Source: Agapanthus africanus (taxonomy: Eukaryota > Streptophyta > Magnoliopsida > Asparagales > Amaryllidaceae). Taken from it: a DNA stretch of 64,000 nucleotides. This document shows, one piece after another, positions 1 to 10,399 of this stretch. A model generated the notes under the pieces. It did not search any database and was not told where the DNA came from. It worked only from the letters and a program-made list of their open reading frames with translations. Position 1 is the stretch's first letter; every line of letters begins with the position of its first letter. The stretch is taken from NCBI GenBank assembly GCA_030015575.1, contig CM057346.1:562842315-562906314 (forward strand), read 5' to 3'. Both the position numbers and the translations under genes were made by a program.

Positions 1-1442
1 CGATGAGACACTAATCAGTGTGGAGGGGGTCGATACAATTGTTGTTTCTGCCACGGAGCTCCTCTCGGTGACTCCCATTCCCCCGGTGCTTGCTCCCCCG
101 GAAGAGGCATCTTTGTTGGCCGCGGATTCAACGGATCTTTCTGGGGACGGCTCGGAGACTAGGGAACAGGTAGTCGAGGCCACCGTCCTTTCACTGGAGC
201 CTGCCGCGGTGGCTGCTATTCCTCAATTGGGAGTTGTTACACTGGCCCATGTCCCCGATGATGTGCCTGGGGGTATGGAGGAGGCCGCTGAAGCTGCTAT
301 CCCTCCTGTTCAGAGTGGGAGGAGCATCGAAGGTAGCCCTCTATATCTTATTTTAATAATCTCTCCATTTTCTGAACTTTTCTGTCTTTTCAGAATTGCG
401 CGGGTTGGCGGCGTCTATCGCTGATCTGTCTCCCCGGAGATCTTTTCAACGTCTGCTAGAGATGGCCGCTCCGCTGGCAATATCCCCTCAACGCATCGTC
501 CTCTCTTCCGGGCAAGGTTAGCGTCATTTTCTTTCTCCTCACGGCATTATTATTATCTTATATAATAATACCGATGCCTTTTGCAGTTCTGGAGGCCGAT
601 GACGAAGTTGAGATTCTTGACGGGCCTGGGGATCCTTCAGACCCTTCTTGCATGGCCGTGGGTAAGTGAAGTTTCGGCGTTGTTCCATCTTCTCTTTGCT
701 TGTAAGTCTCGCTGATCTCTGTTTATGAATCTTAACAGCTTTGCCAGTTCTTACTGCGTTGGACTCTCGCATCGTCATGCCACTTGGCCCCTATGCTCTA
801 CGTGCCTATGAACGGATGGCAAAGTTAAGCCTTCGCTCTTTGTCTGCTTTAATTGAAGACCTTCGCGCTGGCAATCTGATCACGACCGAAGCATTTGCTG
901 CTGAAGCCAACGGTTCTCTTCCCTTTCTTGCTACTTATCATAATGAAATATTGGTGCAAGTCTGGGTTGAGTTCTGTCGTCAGGTGGAGGCTTGCTTGCA
1001 TAGTCTTGAATGTACACACCTTCCTTCAGAGGTTATGGCCGCAAAGGCGAGCTTACGGGGGATGATTGAGTGGTGCGCTGCGAACATGCTGTCGTGCGAG
1101 AAGAGGCTCAGCCGAAAGTTTTCGGAGAGGGAGCTGGCTTCCAAAGCGCTGAGAGAGCTTCAAACTAATCTTACGGCTAAGACCACTCAGACATATGAAC
1201 TTTGGCGGTTGCTTAAAGAAGCTATCAAGGAGGTGGTAGCCATTGATAAGGCCGTCATTTTCACCCGTGAAATTGTCGAAGCTCATAAGGTTACCGAAAA
1301 GGAGCTTGAAAGTCGGCTTGCCTCGTACCAGGCCCAACAGGCTCAAGCGGAGGCCCGTCTCTTAACGATAATAAATCATGAAGCCGAGGCCCAGTGGAAA
1401 AAGGGTGAACTGGCAAATCTACTAAATCGTTCGCCGGCTTGA
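1..1442 (+). CDS. Antisense extra gene of Tat-1, last four exons (5' part outside window)
   Basis: Spliced gene running opposite to gag-pol. Exons read as 1-332, 394-516, 587-661 and 739-1442, with introns 333-393, 517-586 and 662-738, all GT...AG. All three introns are phase 1, and splicing gives one uninterrupted frame ending in TGA at 1440-1442, which supports the model. The encoded part is an acidic, proline- and alanine-rich stretch followed by a C-terminal alpha-helical region (about 235 residues, rich in Leu, Glu, Gln and Ala) that looks like a coiled coil. It aligns in exon order with exons 5-9 of the Tat-2 copy at 28032-32611, where the plant mobile domain lies in the part missing here. 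Extra ORFs in this place and orientation are known for Tat elements. Function is unknown. Confidence 0.72.
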
Positions 1443-1558
1443 AGAATTGTATACTTTTATTTTTACTCTTCTTTTGTACATACTCCTGAATGAGAGTATT
1501 TTTTGTTATTCTTTCTAATTCTTTCATAAATTGTACTTTGTATTCATTTTGATTCATG

Positions 1559-1564
1559 AATAAA
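1559..1564 (+). promoter_or_regulatory. Poly(A) signal AATAAA of the antisense gene
   Basis: AATAAA lies 117 bases after the antisense gene's stop codon, in an AT-rich stretch. The Tat-2 copy has the same hexamer at the same relative place (32683-32688), which argues for a real 3' end. Confidence 0.6.
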
Positions 1565-1697
1565 AGACATATTTTGCTTCATGATGGTGTGTCCCTTTTA
1601 GTAAATGCATTTTGTGGATAATCTATTTCGATTTCGTTGTAGGACAACGATGGCTTAGGAGTCAGGTTCAGATCTACCTCCTAACGCTTTCCAACTT

Positions 1698-1880
1698 TAT
1701 GAGCCGTGAGGGTCTCATAAAGGTATTTCTCCTTACGAGTCGTGAGGATCTCATAAGTATAATTTTCTCCTTAAGAATCATAAGGATTCTTAAGTGTGTT
1801 TTCTCTTGATAGTCGTAAGGATCTCACAAAAGAGTTTTCTCCCTTACGAGTCGAGAGAACCCGTAAGTAATGGATGAGGT
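1698..1880. repeat. Hairpin array 1 (about 50-bp units, variable stems, near-constant loop)
   Basis: Successive units each hold a short inverted repeat around a loop like TCGTGAGGAT. Unit 1 (1698-1720) pairs TTATGAG with CTCATAA. Unit 2 (1732-1757) pairs CTTACGAG with CTCATAAG with one mismatch. Unit 3 (1770-1794) pairs CTTAAGAATC with GATTCTTAAG perfectly. Later units are weaker. Units are joined by a TTTCTCC-like linker. A second copy of the array lies at 2961-3140, and Tat-2 has two more. Confidence 0.75.
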
Positions 1881-1896
1881 TGACATTATCCGCATT

Positions 1897-2747
1897 TCAC
1901 GGGGTCAAGGGTTGCTCTGGCCATTTCCCACGGGGTCAAGATTGACTTTAGCCGTGTTCTATGGGACCAGGATTTGCTCTGGATGCTTCCAACGGGGTCA
2001 GGATTGACATAGCCGTGTTCCGCAAGGACCAGGATCCGCTCTGGACGTTTTCCACAGGGTCAGGATTGACATAGGCCGTGTTCCACGAAACCAGGATTTG
2101 CTCTGGATGCTTCCCACGGGGTCAGGATTGACATAGATCGTGTTCCGCAAGGACCAGGATCCGCTCTGGACGTTTCCCACGGGTCAGGATTGACATAGGC
2201 CATGTTCCACAAAACCAGGATTTGATCTGGATGCTTCCCACGGGGTCAGGATTGACAAAAGCCGTGTTCCGCAAGGACCAGGATCCGCTTTGGATGTTTC
2301 TCACGGGGTCAGGATTGACATAGGCCGTGTTCCACGAAACCAGGATTTGCTCTGGATGCTTCCCACGGGGTCAGGATTGACATAATCCGTGTTCTGCAAG
2401 GACCAGGATCCGCTCTGGACGTTTCCCATGGGGTCAGGATCGACATAGGCCATGTTCCACGAAACCAGGATTTGCTCTGGATGCTTCCTATGGGTCAGGA
2501 TTGACATAAGCCGTGTTCCGTAAGGACCAGGATCCGCTCTGGACGTTTCCCACGGGGTCAGGATTGACATAGGCCATGTTCCACGAAGCCAGGATTTGCT
2601 CTGGATACTTCCCACGGGGTCAGGATTGATATAGGCCGTGTTCCGCAAGGACCAGGATCCGCTCTGGATGTTTCCCACGGGGTCAGGATTGACATAGGCC
2701 GTGTTTCATGAAACCAGGATTTGCTCTGGATGCTTCCCACGGGGTTA
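1897..2747. repeat. Tandem array, about 62-bp monomers alternating in two types
   Basis: About 14 copies of a roughly 62-bp monomer, beginning near each GGGGTCAGGATTGACAT. Two types alternate: one with CCACGAAACCAGGATTTGCTCTGGATG and one with CGCAAGGACCAGGATCCGCTCTGGACG (quoted in part here as variants of CCAGGAT...CTCTGG), so the higher-order period is about 124 bp. Monomers contain short inverted arms such as CACGG/CCGTG and CCAG/CTGG. Minus-strand open frames through the array are by-products of the repeat, not genes. Tandem repeats are common in Tat elements downstream of pol. Confidence 0.9.
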
Positions 2748-2960
2748 CAAGTGTCTTTTGCCATAAGTCGAGAGGGCTTACAAGTGTCTTTTGCCATATG
2801 AGCATATCCCCAGTTTCTGATGGGACTTTGTTAGGGAAATGTTTGTTCGCGCCCGTGGATTGTATAAAAGGGTCGATGTAGAGACGCTTGTAGGGCAACA
2901 TTGGAGGTTGTGATGGCTTAAGAACAGGTTCAGATCCCTGTAACTTAAGGCTTTTGAATC

Positions 2961-3140
2961 CTATGAGCCGTGAGGGTCTCAAAGGGGAATTCTCCTTACA
3001 AGTCGTGAGGATCTCGTAAGTGTAATTTCTCCTTAGGGTTCGTGGGGATCCCTAAGTGTGTTGCTCCCTTGTGAGTCATAAGGATCTCACGCAGGTGGTT
3101 TCTCCTTACAGGGTCGAGAGGACCTTTCAAGTGTCTTTTA
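2961..3140. repeat. Hairpin array 2 of Tat-1
   Basis: Second copy of the array at 1698-1880, on the other side of the 62-bp tandem block. Stems include CTTACAAG/CTCGTAAG (one mismatch), CTTAGGG/CCCTAAG (perfect) and GTGAG/CTCAC, around loops such as TCGTGAGGAT and TTCGTGGGGAT. The upstream flank (from about 2889) also repeats the flank of array 1 (TGTAGG-CAAC...GATGGCTTA), so a whole segment appears duplicated. Confidence 0.72.
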
Positions 3141-3145
3141 ACGAG

Positions 3146-3513
3146 CTTGCGCCTTTTCGGGTTTTCACAAAACTCGCCGGTAGCCCTGCTGTTTTTACTA
3201 ACGGAGCCCTTTCGGGTTTTCATCCGTGCCCATATTGCTTATGGACATACCGTTTTTTTTAATATTATTTTTATATATTTTTTTATGTCAGCTTTAGGAT
3301 GCTGCAATCCGTAGTAGTTTATCGACGTCTCGGTCAATAGCCAGTTTTAGGACATAATGGTCCATCGTTAGTTTAAGGAAGTTTCGGTCCGTCGCCGGCT
3401 ACTACTCATAGAGTTTGGGCTTAGGAAGATAGCGAGCGGACATAGTCGTCGTCATCTATCGTTGACCTAGGCCGTGACTCATCAGGCGTAGTACTTTTTC
3501 GGGAATCGACCGT
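3146..3513. other. Non-coding spacer between hairpin array and integrase end
   Basis: Holds a stretch with GCGCCTTTTCGGGTTTTCA-like repeats (about 3150-3240, also in Tat-2 near 34785-34870), a T-rich run near 3247-3285, then GTTTAAGGA-type phrases resembling the GGACAT...GGTCC repeats of the LTR. No ORF of note. Confidence 0.6.
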
Positions 3514-4658
3514 TTATCGGCCTAAAAGGTCTCTCACCATGCATGTCCATGAGCAGATAGGCTCCACCTGGTAAACATTGTCTATGATGTACGGGCCTTC
3601 ATAGTTCGGCTTGAATTTCCCCCGTTTGGCACAATTGGGGATCATAGGTCTTTTGACCACTAGCACGAGTTCTCCTTGGCGGAATGTTCTCGGCCTAGTC
3701 AGTTTCTCGTATGAGCACGTCATCTTTGTTTTATAAGCCTCCAGATTCTGCTGCGCCATGAGCCGGGTTTCATCAAGGGCATCTAGCTCCTCAAGCCGAA
3801 GGCGAGCATTTTCTTCGTCTGTTAGCTCGTAATGAATCGCCACTCGTAGAGAGGGTAACTCTATCTCGAGGGGGAGTACCGCTTCTGTGCCGAATACCAA
3901 TGCGCACGGCGTTGTGTTCGTGGCTGTTTCGAACGTAGTTCGATATTCCCAGAGAGCTTCATGCAGTCTCTCGTGCCAGTCCCTCTTATTTCGAGACACC
4001 GTCTTTTTCATGATCTTTGTTAAGGTCTTGTTGAAAGCCTCATCTAGACCGGTAGCTCGGGGATTGTAGACCGAAGAGTATCTCCAGTCTATGTTATGTT
4101 GTTGTGCGAAGCGGCTGATCGTATGGCTTCTGTAGGCTGGCCCGTTATCGGAGATAATCCATCGCGGAATGCCGAACCGATAAATGACGTGTGTCTTGAA
4201 GAAATGGAGGATATTCTCCGTCTTCACTTCTCTTAGGGTATGGCTTCTGCCCACTTAGAAAAGTAATCGGTTGTCGCTAATATGAACCGGTGTCCTCTGG
4301 ATGATGCTGGTTCGATGGGTTCGATTATGTCAGTTCCCCACATTTCGAATGGCCAGCTAGCCACCGTCGGATGTAGTGGATTCGGATGCTGGTGGATAAA
4401 GTCCCCGTGAATTTGGCACGAATGGCACTGCTTCGCGTATTCGAGACAGTCTTGGATCATCGTGGGCCAATAGTAGCCCATCCTTTTGATCTTTAGTTTC
4501 ATCTTCGGCCCGGCTTGGTGAGAACTGCAGGGTCCATCGTGAGTTTCTTGGATGACTCTCTTCGCTTCGTCAGGTCCCAGGCATCTTAGCCACAGAGAAT
4601 CAAATGATCTCTTATACAGAGTATTATTGACAAAGGCGAAAGACAGAGCTCGTTTCAT
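3514..4658 (-). pseudogene. Tat-1 integrase region (frameshifted)
   Basis: Integrase at the C-terminal end of pol, which joins element cDNA to host DNA in the nucleus. The N-terminal part (4658-4233) shows the HHCC zinc-binding region (HDGPCSSHQAG followed by CHSCQ) and the first catalytic Asp in WGTDII. A frameshift near 4240-4254 separates it from 4254-3514, which carries the second Asp (SDNGPAYRSH) and the Glu (GLDEAFNKTL). The C-terminal part has the NYEGPYII segment typical of gypsy integrases. The domain order after RNase H is that of Ty3/gypsy. The frameshift makes it inactive as it stands. Confidence 0.88.
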
Positions 4659-4734
4659 GAGCTGATGTCTTGGGGACGCATCTTCAGGTGTTCAACGGGA
4701 TCTGAAGTAGTCTATAAAGACTTCTCTCCAATCC

Positions 4735-5928
4735 TTAGCCTTTTCCTGGTTTTTTTATTTGTAAAACCGTTTGCTCGGTCGCTCCCTTTTCTTCGGAAAA
4801 CTCCGGAGATATTTCTGCTGGTGCAAGAACCCGACGGCTTTGCATAACGATCATCACATCATCGAGGTTTTCGTCGGCCAATTCTTTAGCGAGCTTGGCT
4901 AATGCATCCGCTTTGCTATTTTCCGCACGCGGTATGCTTTCTAGGGTGTAGGAGGGAATTTGAGTCAGCAGTTGCTGCACTCTCTCGCCGTATTTTACTA
5001 ACTCTGGCTTGCACGTCTGGTAGTCACCGTTTATTTGGCTAACGACCAGCTGGGAGTCTCCGCATATGAGGAGGTTTTCGATTCCCATATCGACAACGAT
5101 CTCAAGACCTGCTATCAAAGCTTCATACTCGGCTTCATTGTTTGTCCTCGGCTCTGTTAAGGAGAAGGCGAAACGCATTATCCCTCCTTATGGAGTCACG
5201 AAGATGAGGCCCACCCCGGATTTGATTATGGGGGTGCTTTGTTTGCGCTTCTTCATGGAAGATGCTCCATCGAAATAGAGTTCCCACCGGGTATCACTCC
5301 CTCCTTTCTCTTCGTCAATTGTGTCAAACGCGTGCTCATCTGGCAATTCGCAGTTCAAAAGAGAGTCGGCAGGTATCGGATGCTTCGCGAGGAAGTCGGC
5401 GATGGCCTGTCCTTTCACTGTCTTGAGGGGACGATAAGTTATCGAGAACTCCATCAAGAGCAGGGACCATTTAGCAAGTCGTCCCGTTAATATGGCCTTT
5501 GACATCAAGTATTTGAGAGGATCCACTTTTGATATGAGGTGGACCTCAGGCGCCAAAGCGTAGTGTCTGAGCTTCGTTATTGCGAAGATCAACGCCAAGC
5601 AGTGTTTTTCGATGGGGGAGTAATTGTTTTCTGTCCCCAAGAGAACTTGACTCAAATAGTAGAGGGCTCTCTCCTTCCTTTGGTCGTTCTCTTATGCCCA
5701 CAGCGCGTCTAGAGAACCCTCAAGGGCGGTTGTATACAGAATGAGAGGCTTTCCCTTAACCGGAGCAGTCAGCACCGGCGGATTCTGCAAGTATTGCTTT
5801 ATTTCGTCAAGTGCGCTTTGACATTTGTGATCCCAGACGAACGGGGTTCCCTTCATCATTAGGTGACTGTAAGGACGACACTTGTCGGAAAGATTGGCTA
5901 TGAATCGCCGGATATACGCGAGCTTTCC
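4735..5928 (-). pseudogene. Tat-1 dual RNase H region (gypsy RNase H plus archaeal-type RNase H)
   Basis: The region from about 5928 down to 5350 is the RT thumb and gypsy-type RNase H, seen in ENNYSPIEKHCLALIFAI and the following RPLKTVKGQAIADFLA. It runs on into a second RNase H of archaeal type: Asp in ELYFDGASS, Glu in NNEAEYEAL, Asp in CGDSQLVVSQ and the last acidic site in ENSKADALA (5290-4870). The second domain is the signature of the Tat lineage and is thought to help remove the RNA template. Stops interrupt it, among them one at about 5185-5187 inside the second domain that looks like Gln changed to stop. Confidence 0.9.
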
Positions 5929-6939
5929 TTAGAGAAACCGTAGTTGCTTGAGAGTCCTTGGCGGAGGCATTTCCATGATCGCCTTGATCTTCGATGGGTC
6001 TATTTCGATGCCTTGATGTCGGACGACGAATTCAAAGAACTTGCCTGAGCAAACTCCGAACGTGCACTTGAGAAGGTTCATCTTCAAGTTGTATTTCTGA
6101 AGGCGCTGAAACACGATCTTCAGATGCTCTAAATATTCCTCGTATGATTTGCTTTGAACTACGAGGTCATCGATATAGCATTCTACGATTTCATGTATGA
6201 GGTCATCGAAAATCTTCGTCATGGCCCTCTGATAGGTGGCACCAGCGTTCTTTAGACCGAAATGCATCACCTTGTAGCAGAATATGCCCAAAGGGGTCCG
6301 GAAAGCGGTATGCTTCTGGTCCTCAGGATGCATCTTTATCTGATTGTACCCCGATGATCCGTCCATGAAGGAGAAAACTTTGTGAGTGGATGTGTTATCT
6401 ATAATCAACTCAGTGACCGGTACTGGAAAGCCGTCCTTCGGGCAAGCTTTGTTGAGATCCCGAAAGTCCACGCAGATGCGCACTGTCCCATTCTTCTTCA
6501 TCTCTAGGACGATGTTGGCGATCCAGTCAGGATACTAAACCTCTTGGATGAAGCCGGAGTCGGTTAACTTCTTGACTTCGGCATTGATGCTCATCTCAAG
6601 CTCGAGCCACATTCTTCTCGGTGCTTGTTTGATCGGTTTGACGTCTGGAGAAATTGCCAATTTGTTGACAGCAATCTTTGGATCAAGTCCCGGCATCTTC
6701 GAATAGTTCCATACAAAGCAATTTTTATACCGCATGAGCACGTCTTTAAGTGTAGCCTCCTTTTCTTTAGACAACAGTTCACTGACGAACGTCGGCCGTG
6801 GGTCGTTTGCCGTTCCCAAGTAAATTTTTCTTAGGTCATCTGCAGTAGTATGTATCCCATCTTCCAGCTCTTTTGGCGCTGGTGGAAATTCTGAGATCAA
6901 CTCATCTTCGTTTTCGAAGCACGAGGGGAGGTCATCCAT
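5929..6939 (-). pseudogene. Tat-1 reverse transcriptase region
   Basis: Reverse transcriptase copies element RNA into cDNA. Visible blocks are VDFRDLNKACPKDGFP, FSFMDGSSGYNQI with a catalytic Asp, FGLKNAGATYQRAM, and the catalytic YIDD at 6166-6177 (the family usually has YVDD). The upstream segment (6939-6535) reads EMPGLDPKIA-type sequence through to FIQE. A TAG at 6535-6537 cuts the frame just before YPDW; Tat-2 has a TAA at the same codon while Tat-3 reads Gln. Active-site residues are otherwise kept, better than in the Tat-2 and Tat-3 copies. Confidence 0.9.
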
Positions 6940-8110
6940 ATTCTCGGGTTCTTCTTCTGACAGCGTTATTACGTGACAGGTACGAGATTGCTTCCAAGAC
7001 CGATGTTGGTCTGGTTCTACTCTCGCCGCATACGTGGCTTTCGGTTCATGCTTCTGTGGCGGACTTACCCTCCAACTGTCGGATAGAACGAACCTGCCTT
7101 GTTGATATTGGTCTTCAACCTAGTTCTTGAAGGTGAAGCAGTGTTCGAGGGGATGTCCCATTGCTCGGTGATAGGAGCAATAGTCTAGGTGAGAGACCTT
7201 GTCTGCTTGCTTAGGGTGTTTTGACTCCGGGAGTGTCATCATCTGATGTTTTATGACAAGTCCGAATATCTTCTTTGTCCTGTCTTGGGGAAAAGAATAT
7301 GCTCGACCCATCTTCTTCATAAGAGACGGATTCCGGCTGCTCGATTCTTGATCACGTGACTTCTCAGACCCGCTATGCCGCTGTCGAACGCTTTTTCCGC
7401 TCTTGGGTTTATTTCTGCCTCTACGCCGGGTCTTTTGTATGACGGGTCGGCGACGGGGAGCATTGTCATTTTCCACGGCCTGTTGAAGGAGGCGTTGCGT
7501 CCTGGCTTTCTCGTAGATGGCCATTTCGCGATTATGGTCATCCCGAACCTTTTGATCCGCTTCCCTTATTATCTTGTCCATCCGTTCTTCAAATGACGAA
7601 CTCGGCATTTTGATGGCAGGATCTCGTTTTGGTTCAGGGTTAGCGTCTTTTAATAGAACGTCTCCTTCTTCATCGAAGTCATGTATGACGTATCTGCCAT
7701 GGACTCGCTCCCGTTTCTTGGATCGAATATATCCAAGCCCGATCGTTTCCATTTTCCCGTTGGGCAATTTTCGCTGAGTTTCGGGGACGTTCAAGATCCT
7801 GTTGTAAAACTGAGCTTGTCGAGCTGTCTGTTTGAAAGGTACGCCTTGACGCCTCAACAGCCTCTTCAATCCTTCTGTGTAGTATCTGGGTAGTCGGATG
7901 GGCTGAAGTCTATCAAGTGTCGAGTCAGCACCATGCCAGAGTTCTTTCTCTACTTTGGTTTCTGTGGATTGATAAAAAAGGATCGCCTTTTCATCTTTTC
8001 GCCTAGGAGGGAAGTAGAATGTCTGCAGTTCTTGTACAATATAGGTACCAAGCGCGTCGAGCTCTTTGTAATGCTCTTGCGGAACCATAGCGATTTGCAA
8101 ATTTTGGTCT
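6940..8110 (-). pseudogene. Tat-1 linker with third zinc-knuckle module, between protease and RT
   Basis: The open stretch 8100-7120 (326 residues) runs through HYKELDALG, a basic middle (RRRGRNKPKSGK) and a knuckle of form CX2HX4HX4C (YCSYHRAMGHPLEHC, near 7130-7180). Just before the knuckle is YSFPQDRTKKIFGLV, which resembles YSFPRDKTRRLFELAV in front of the first knuckle in gag. The same module sits here in Tat-2 and Tat-3. I infer a nucleic-acid-binding role by analogy with gag knuckles. The join to the protease needs a frameshift near 8100. Confidence 0.75.
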
Positions 8111-9005
8111 TCATCAGCGAAACTTGTATCGATGGCCGAACAGAGAATACGGCATTGACCTCATCTTCCGAGTCGCTGCCGAAGATCAACATAGGGGTGG
8201 ACGGTCCCGGCTTGTTACATTGGGGCAGCCCGGAATAGACTATCTCTTCATCCTCCTCAGTATCGCTCCCGAAGACCGGAATAGTAATGATAGCTTTGTC
8301 CTTCGGTTTGTGACATCTTTCCATATTTTCGAAAGCTGGTAAGAAGTATTTTGCATCTTCGTACTTTCGGACTTCATTCATGGAGAATGGGTTTAACTCC
8401 TCTGTCACAGTATACTCGAGACCATCTCTGAAATACTTCATACACTGATATTGTATAGAAGGGATGATGTTGTACTCGTGTAACCAGGGCCTGCCGAGCA
8501 AAACGTTGCAGCAAGTCTTGGCGTCAATGACGTGAAATTTAATGTCCGTGACTAGCAGCCTAAAGCGCAGCGTTAATATCACAAACCCGAGCGTCCTTGA
8601 TGATTGGGAGTCAAAACCGGAGATGGTGATTTTATCATGGGCGAGATGCTGAACGCTCATGCAGATTTCCTTCAACACTCTTAAATTGAGGAGGTTAATG
8701 GAGGATACATTGTCGACCAGGATCTTGCCTATCTTAATATCATGGCAGTATCCAGAGATATAAAGGGGACGGTTATGTTCGCACGTTCCGAGGAGGAGAT
8801 CTTCATTGCCAAAGCTGATATCGGCTGTGTGCACATCTTCCAGCTCGTCTTTCATCTTTTCTTCGGCGAGAAAAGCTTGAAACTGGTCAGGCTCTTGTAA
8901 CGCCTTGATCAGAGAATCTCTTGCTTCTTTTGATAACAAGAGGGCATCAAGAATGCTTAGTTGCGAAGGTAGCTTCCTCAAGTGTGCCAGAACGTTGTAA
9001 TCCAC
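8111..9005 (-). pseudogene. Tat-1 aspartic protease region
   Basis: Retropepsin-like domain that would cut the polyprotein. It starts with NVLAHLRKLPSQLSILDALL, continues through DEDLLLG-type and HNRPLYISGY segments, and reaches the active-site region ILVDNVSS near 8690-8720, where other copies read ILVDNGSS. The Gly-to-Val change should damage the active site. Downstream are LLGRPWLHEYN and QCMKYFRDG, which are typical of Tat proteases. An acidic tail with two EDEE-rich patches leads to the third knuckle module. The frame breaks near 8100. Confidence 0.85.
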
Positions 9006-9049
9006 CAGTTTTTCTTTACCGAAGCTCCCATTTCTGATCTGGGCAAGGG

Positions 9050-10399
9050 TTACTTTCGCAAGAAAACGGATGTGCTACCGCACAACTTCGCGCTAGCGCT
9101 CACTCCGTCGTGCCGGGTCACCTTGTTTTTCTTCGACGGGTCTTTGGCTGTCAGCTCTTCGACGACTTGATCATCTAGGGCGATGTCTTTAGGGACTTTT
9201 TCATTCCCTTTATCTTTCCTATTCGATCCACTGTTAGCAGGTCTAAGATTCTTTTCCGGCAGCGTACGATTGCGCAGCTGAATATTCTCACAGGTCTTCA
9301 TTTCTTCCGTTTCGGATGTGGGTTCTTTGAAGAGAGGGCCAAGGGCTATTTCTTCATCAGAATCGCTCCCGAAAGTGAGAACTTGCGATCCTCCATAGTC
9401 AACCATATGACAGCTGCCGGCAGTTCTTTTGCTTTCATCTGTCGCGCTTTTTCGCCGTCGACGAGCTTCACGCTTTATCCTTTTGGAATGTTGCTTGTGA
9501 GCGACATATCCCCGCCACCATCTTTTAAAAGCATTTCACTCTTCGGTAGGATGCGCAATCTTTCGATGATATAAGCAGTAACTAGGACATATATCCGCTT
9601 CATCAGGAGTGTTTCCTTCGGAGGGTGGCAACTTCATTCCCATCGATATGGCTTTGGCGAACCTTTTCCTCGTCTTGAATCTGCTTTTATTTGCGGTGGA
9701 TGTATTTTGATCTGGTGGGAGTGTTCCAACCCTTTCGTCCAGTCGCCGGCGTTCGGCCTTCTCAAATATGGCCATCTCGTGCTCTCGATCAGCTTTGCTT
9801 TTCAAAAGAGCTTCGTTTAAGAATGCATCAATTACTTCGTCTGATGGTCCTAGAAGTTCAGGCTAAGGATTTGCCCCCGGTTTCTCTTCATCTAGAGCTT
9901 CTTCACCGTTTATTAACGAGTGAGAGATCACATGACAGCTTGCCACATAATCCTCAGACTCGTCCGACGAGTCTTCTCCATTGTCATCATCTCCGTTTTC
10001 AAGGACGTGGCTGAAAAATTCTTGGAGTGTGACTGTGGTCCGCGCCTTCTGGTTATATTCTTCCAACGCGTCAATCTATTTTTGCAGGTCCGTGCGCTTG
10101 TCACCAGGCTTCATGGGCTTTTTGGTCTTCTTCTTTTTCTTCGAAGATTCTGACGGCTGGGTGTGGGCGCTTTGACTATCACCGCCAATCTTTGAATTTG
10201 GGCGCGGCTTCAGCATTCCCTCGATGACTTCGGGTTCCAGTGGATTTTTCCATCTGATCGCCGGGCATGTTTGGAGATCCTTCAGCATTCTTTTCGTCTT
10301 GGCTGAAAGAACAACCTCCCATGGAGCTTCTTCTACAAAAGAGCATGATGCCCCCGGGGTGTCCGTCTTTTTGAGAGCGTGTGGCTGCGGCTGGTTCAC
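9050..10399 (-). pseudogene. Tat-1 gag-to-protease linker with second zinc knuckle
   Basis: Polyprotein segment between the gag knuckle and protease. It contains EEAPWEVVLSAKTKRML, a lysine-rich run (SSKKKKKTKK), an acidic patch (10010-9950), a module beginning EMAIFEKAERRR, and a knuckle at about 9536-9600 of form CX2HX4HX4C in which the last Cys codon is now a stop (YCLYHRKIAHPTEE then TGA). After it comes VLTFGSDSDEE and a basic stretch up to the protease (9406-9050). Tat-2 and Tat-3 keep the knuckle complete. Several stops and a frameshift break the region. Confidence 0.72.

Noticed and set aside
1998..2982. Overlapping minus-strand ORFs of 60-125 residues with a repeating protein pattern
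   Set aside because: They follow the 62-bp tandem array, which keeps frames open by its composition; no domain, and the repeat lies in a known non-coding part of the element.
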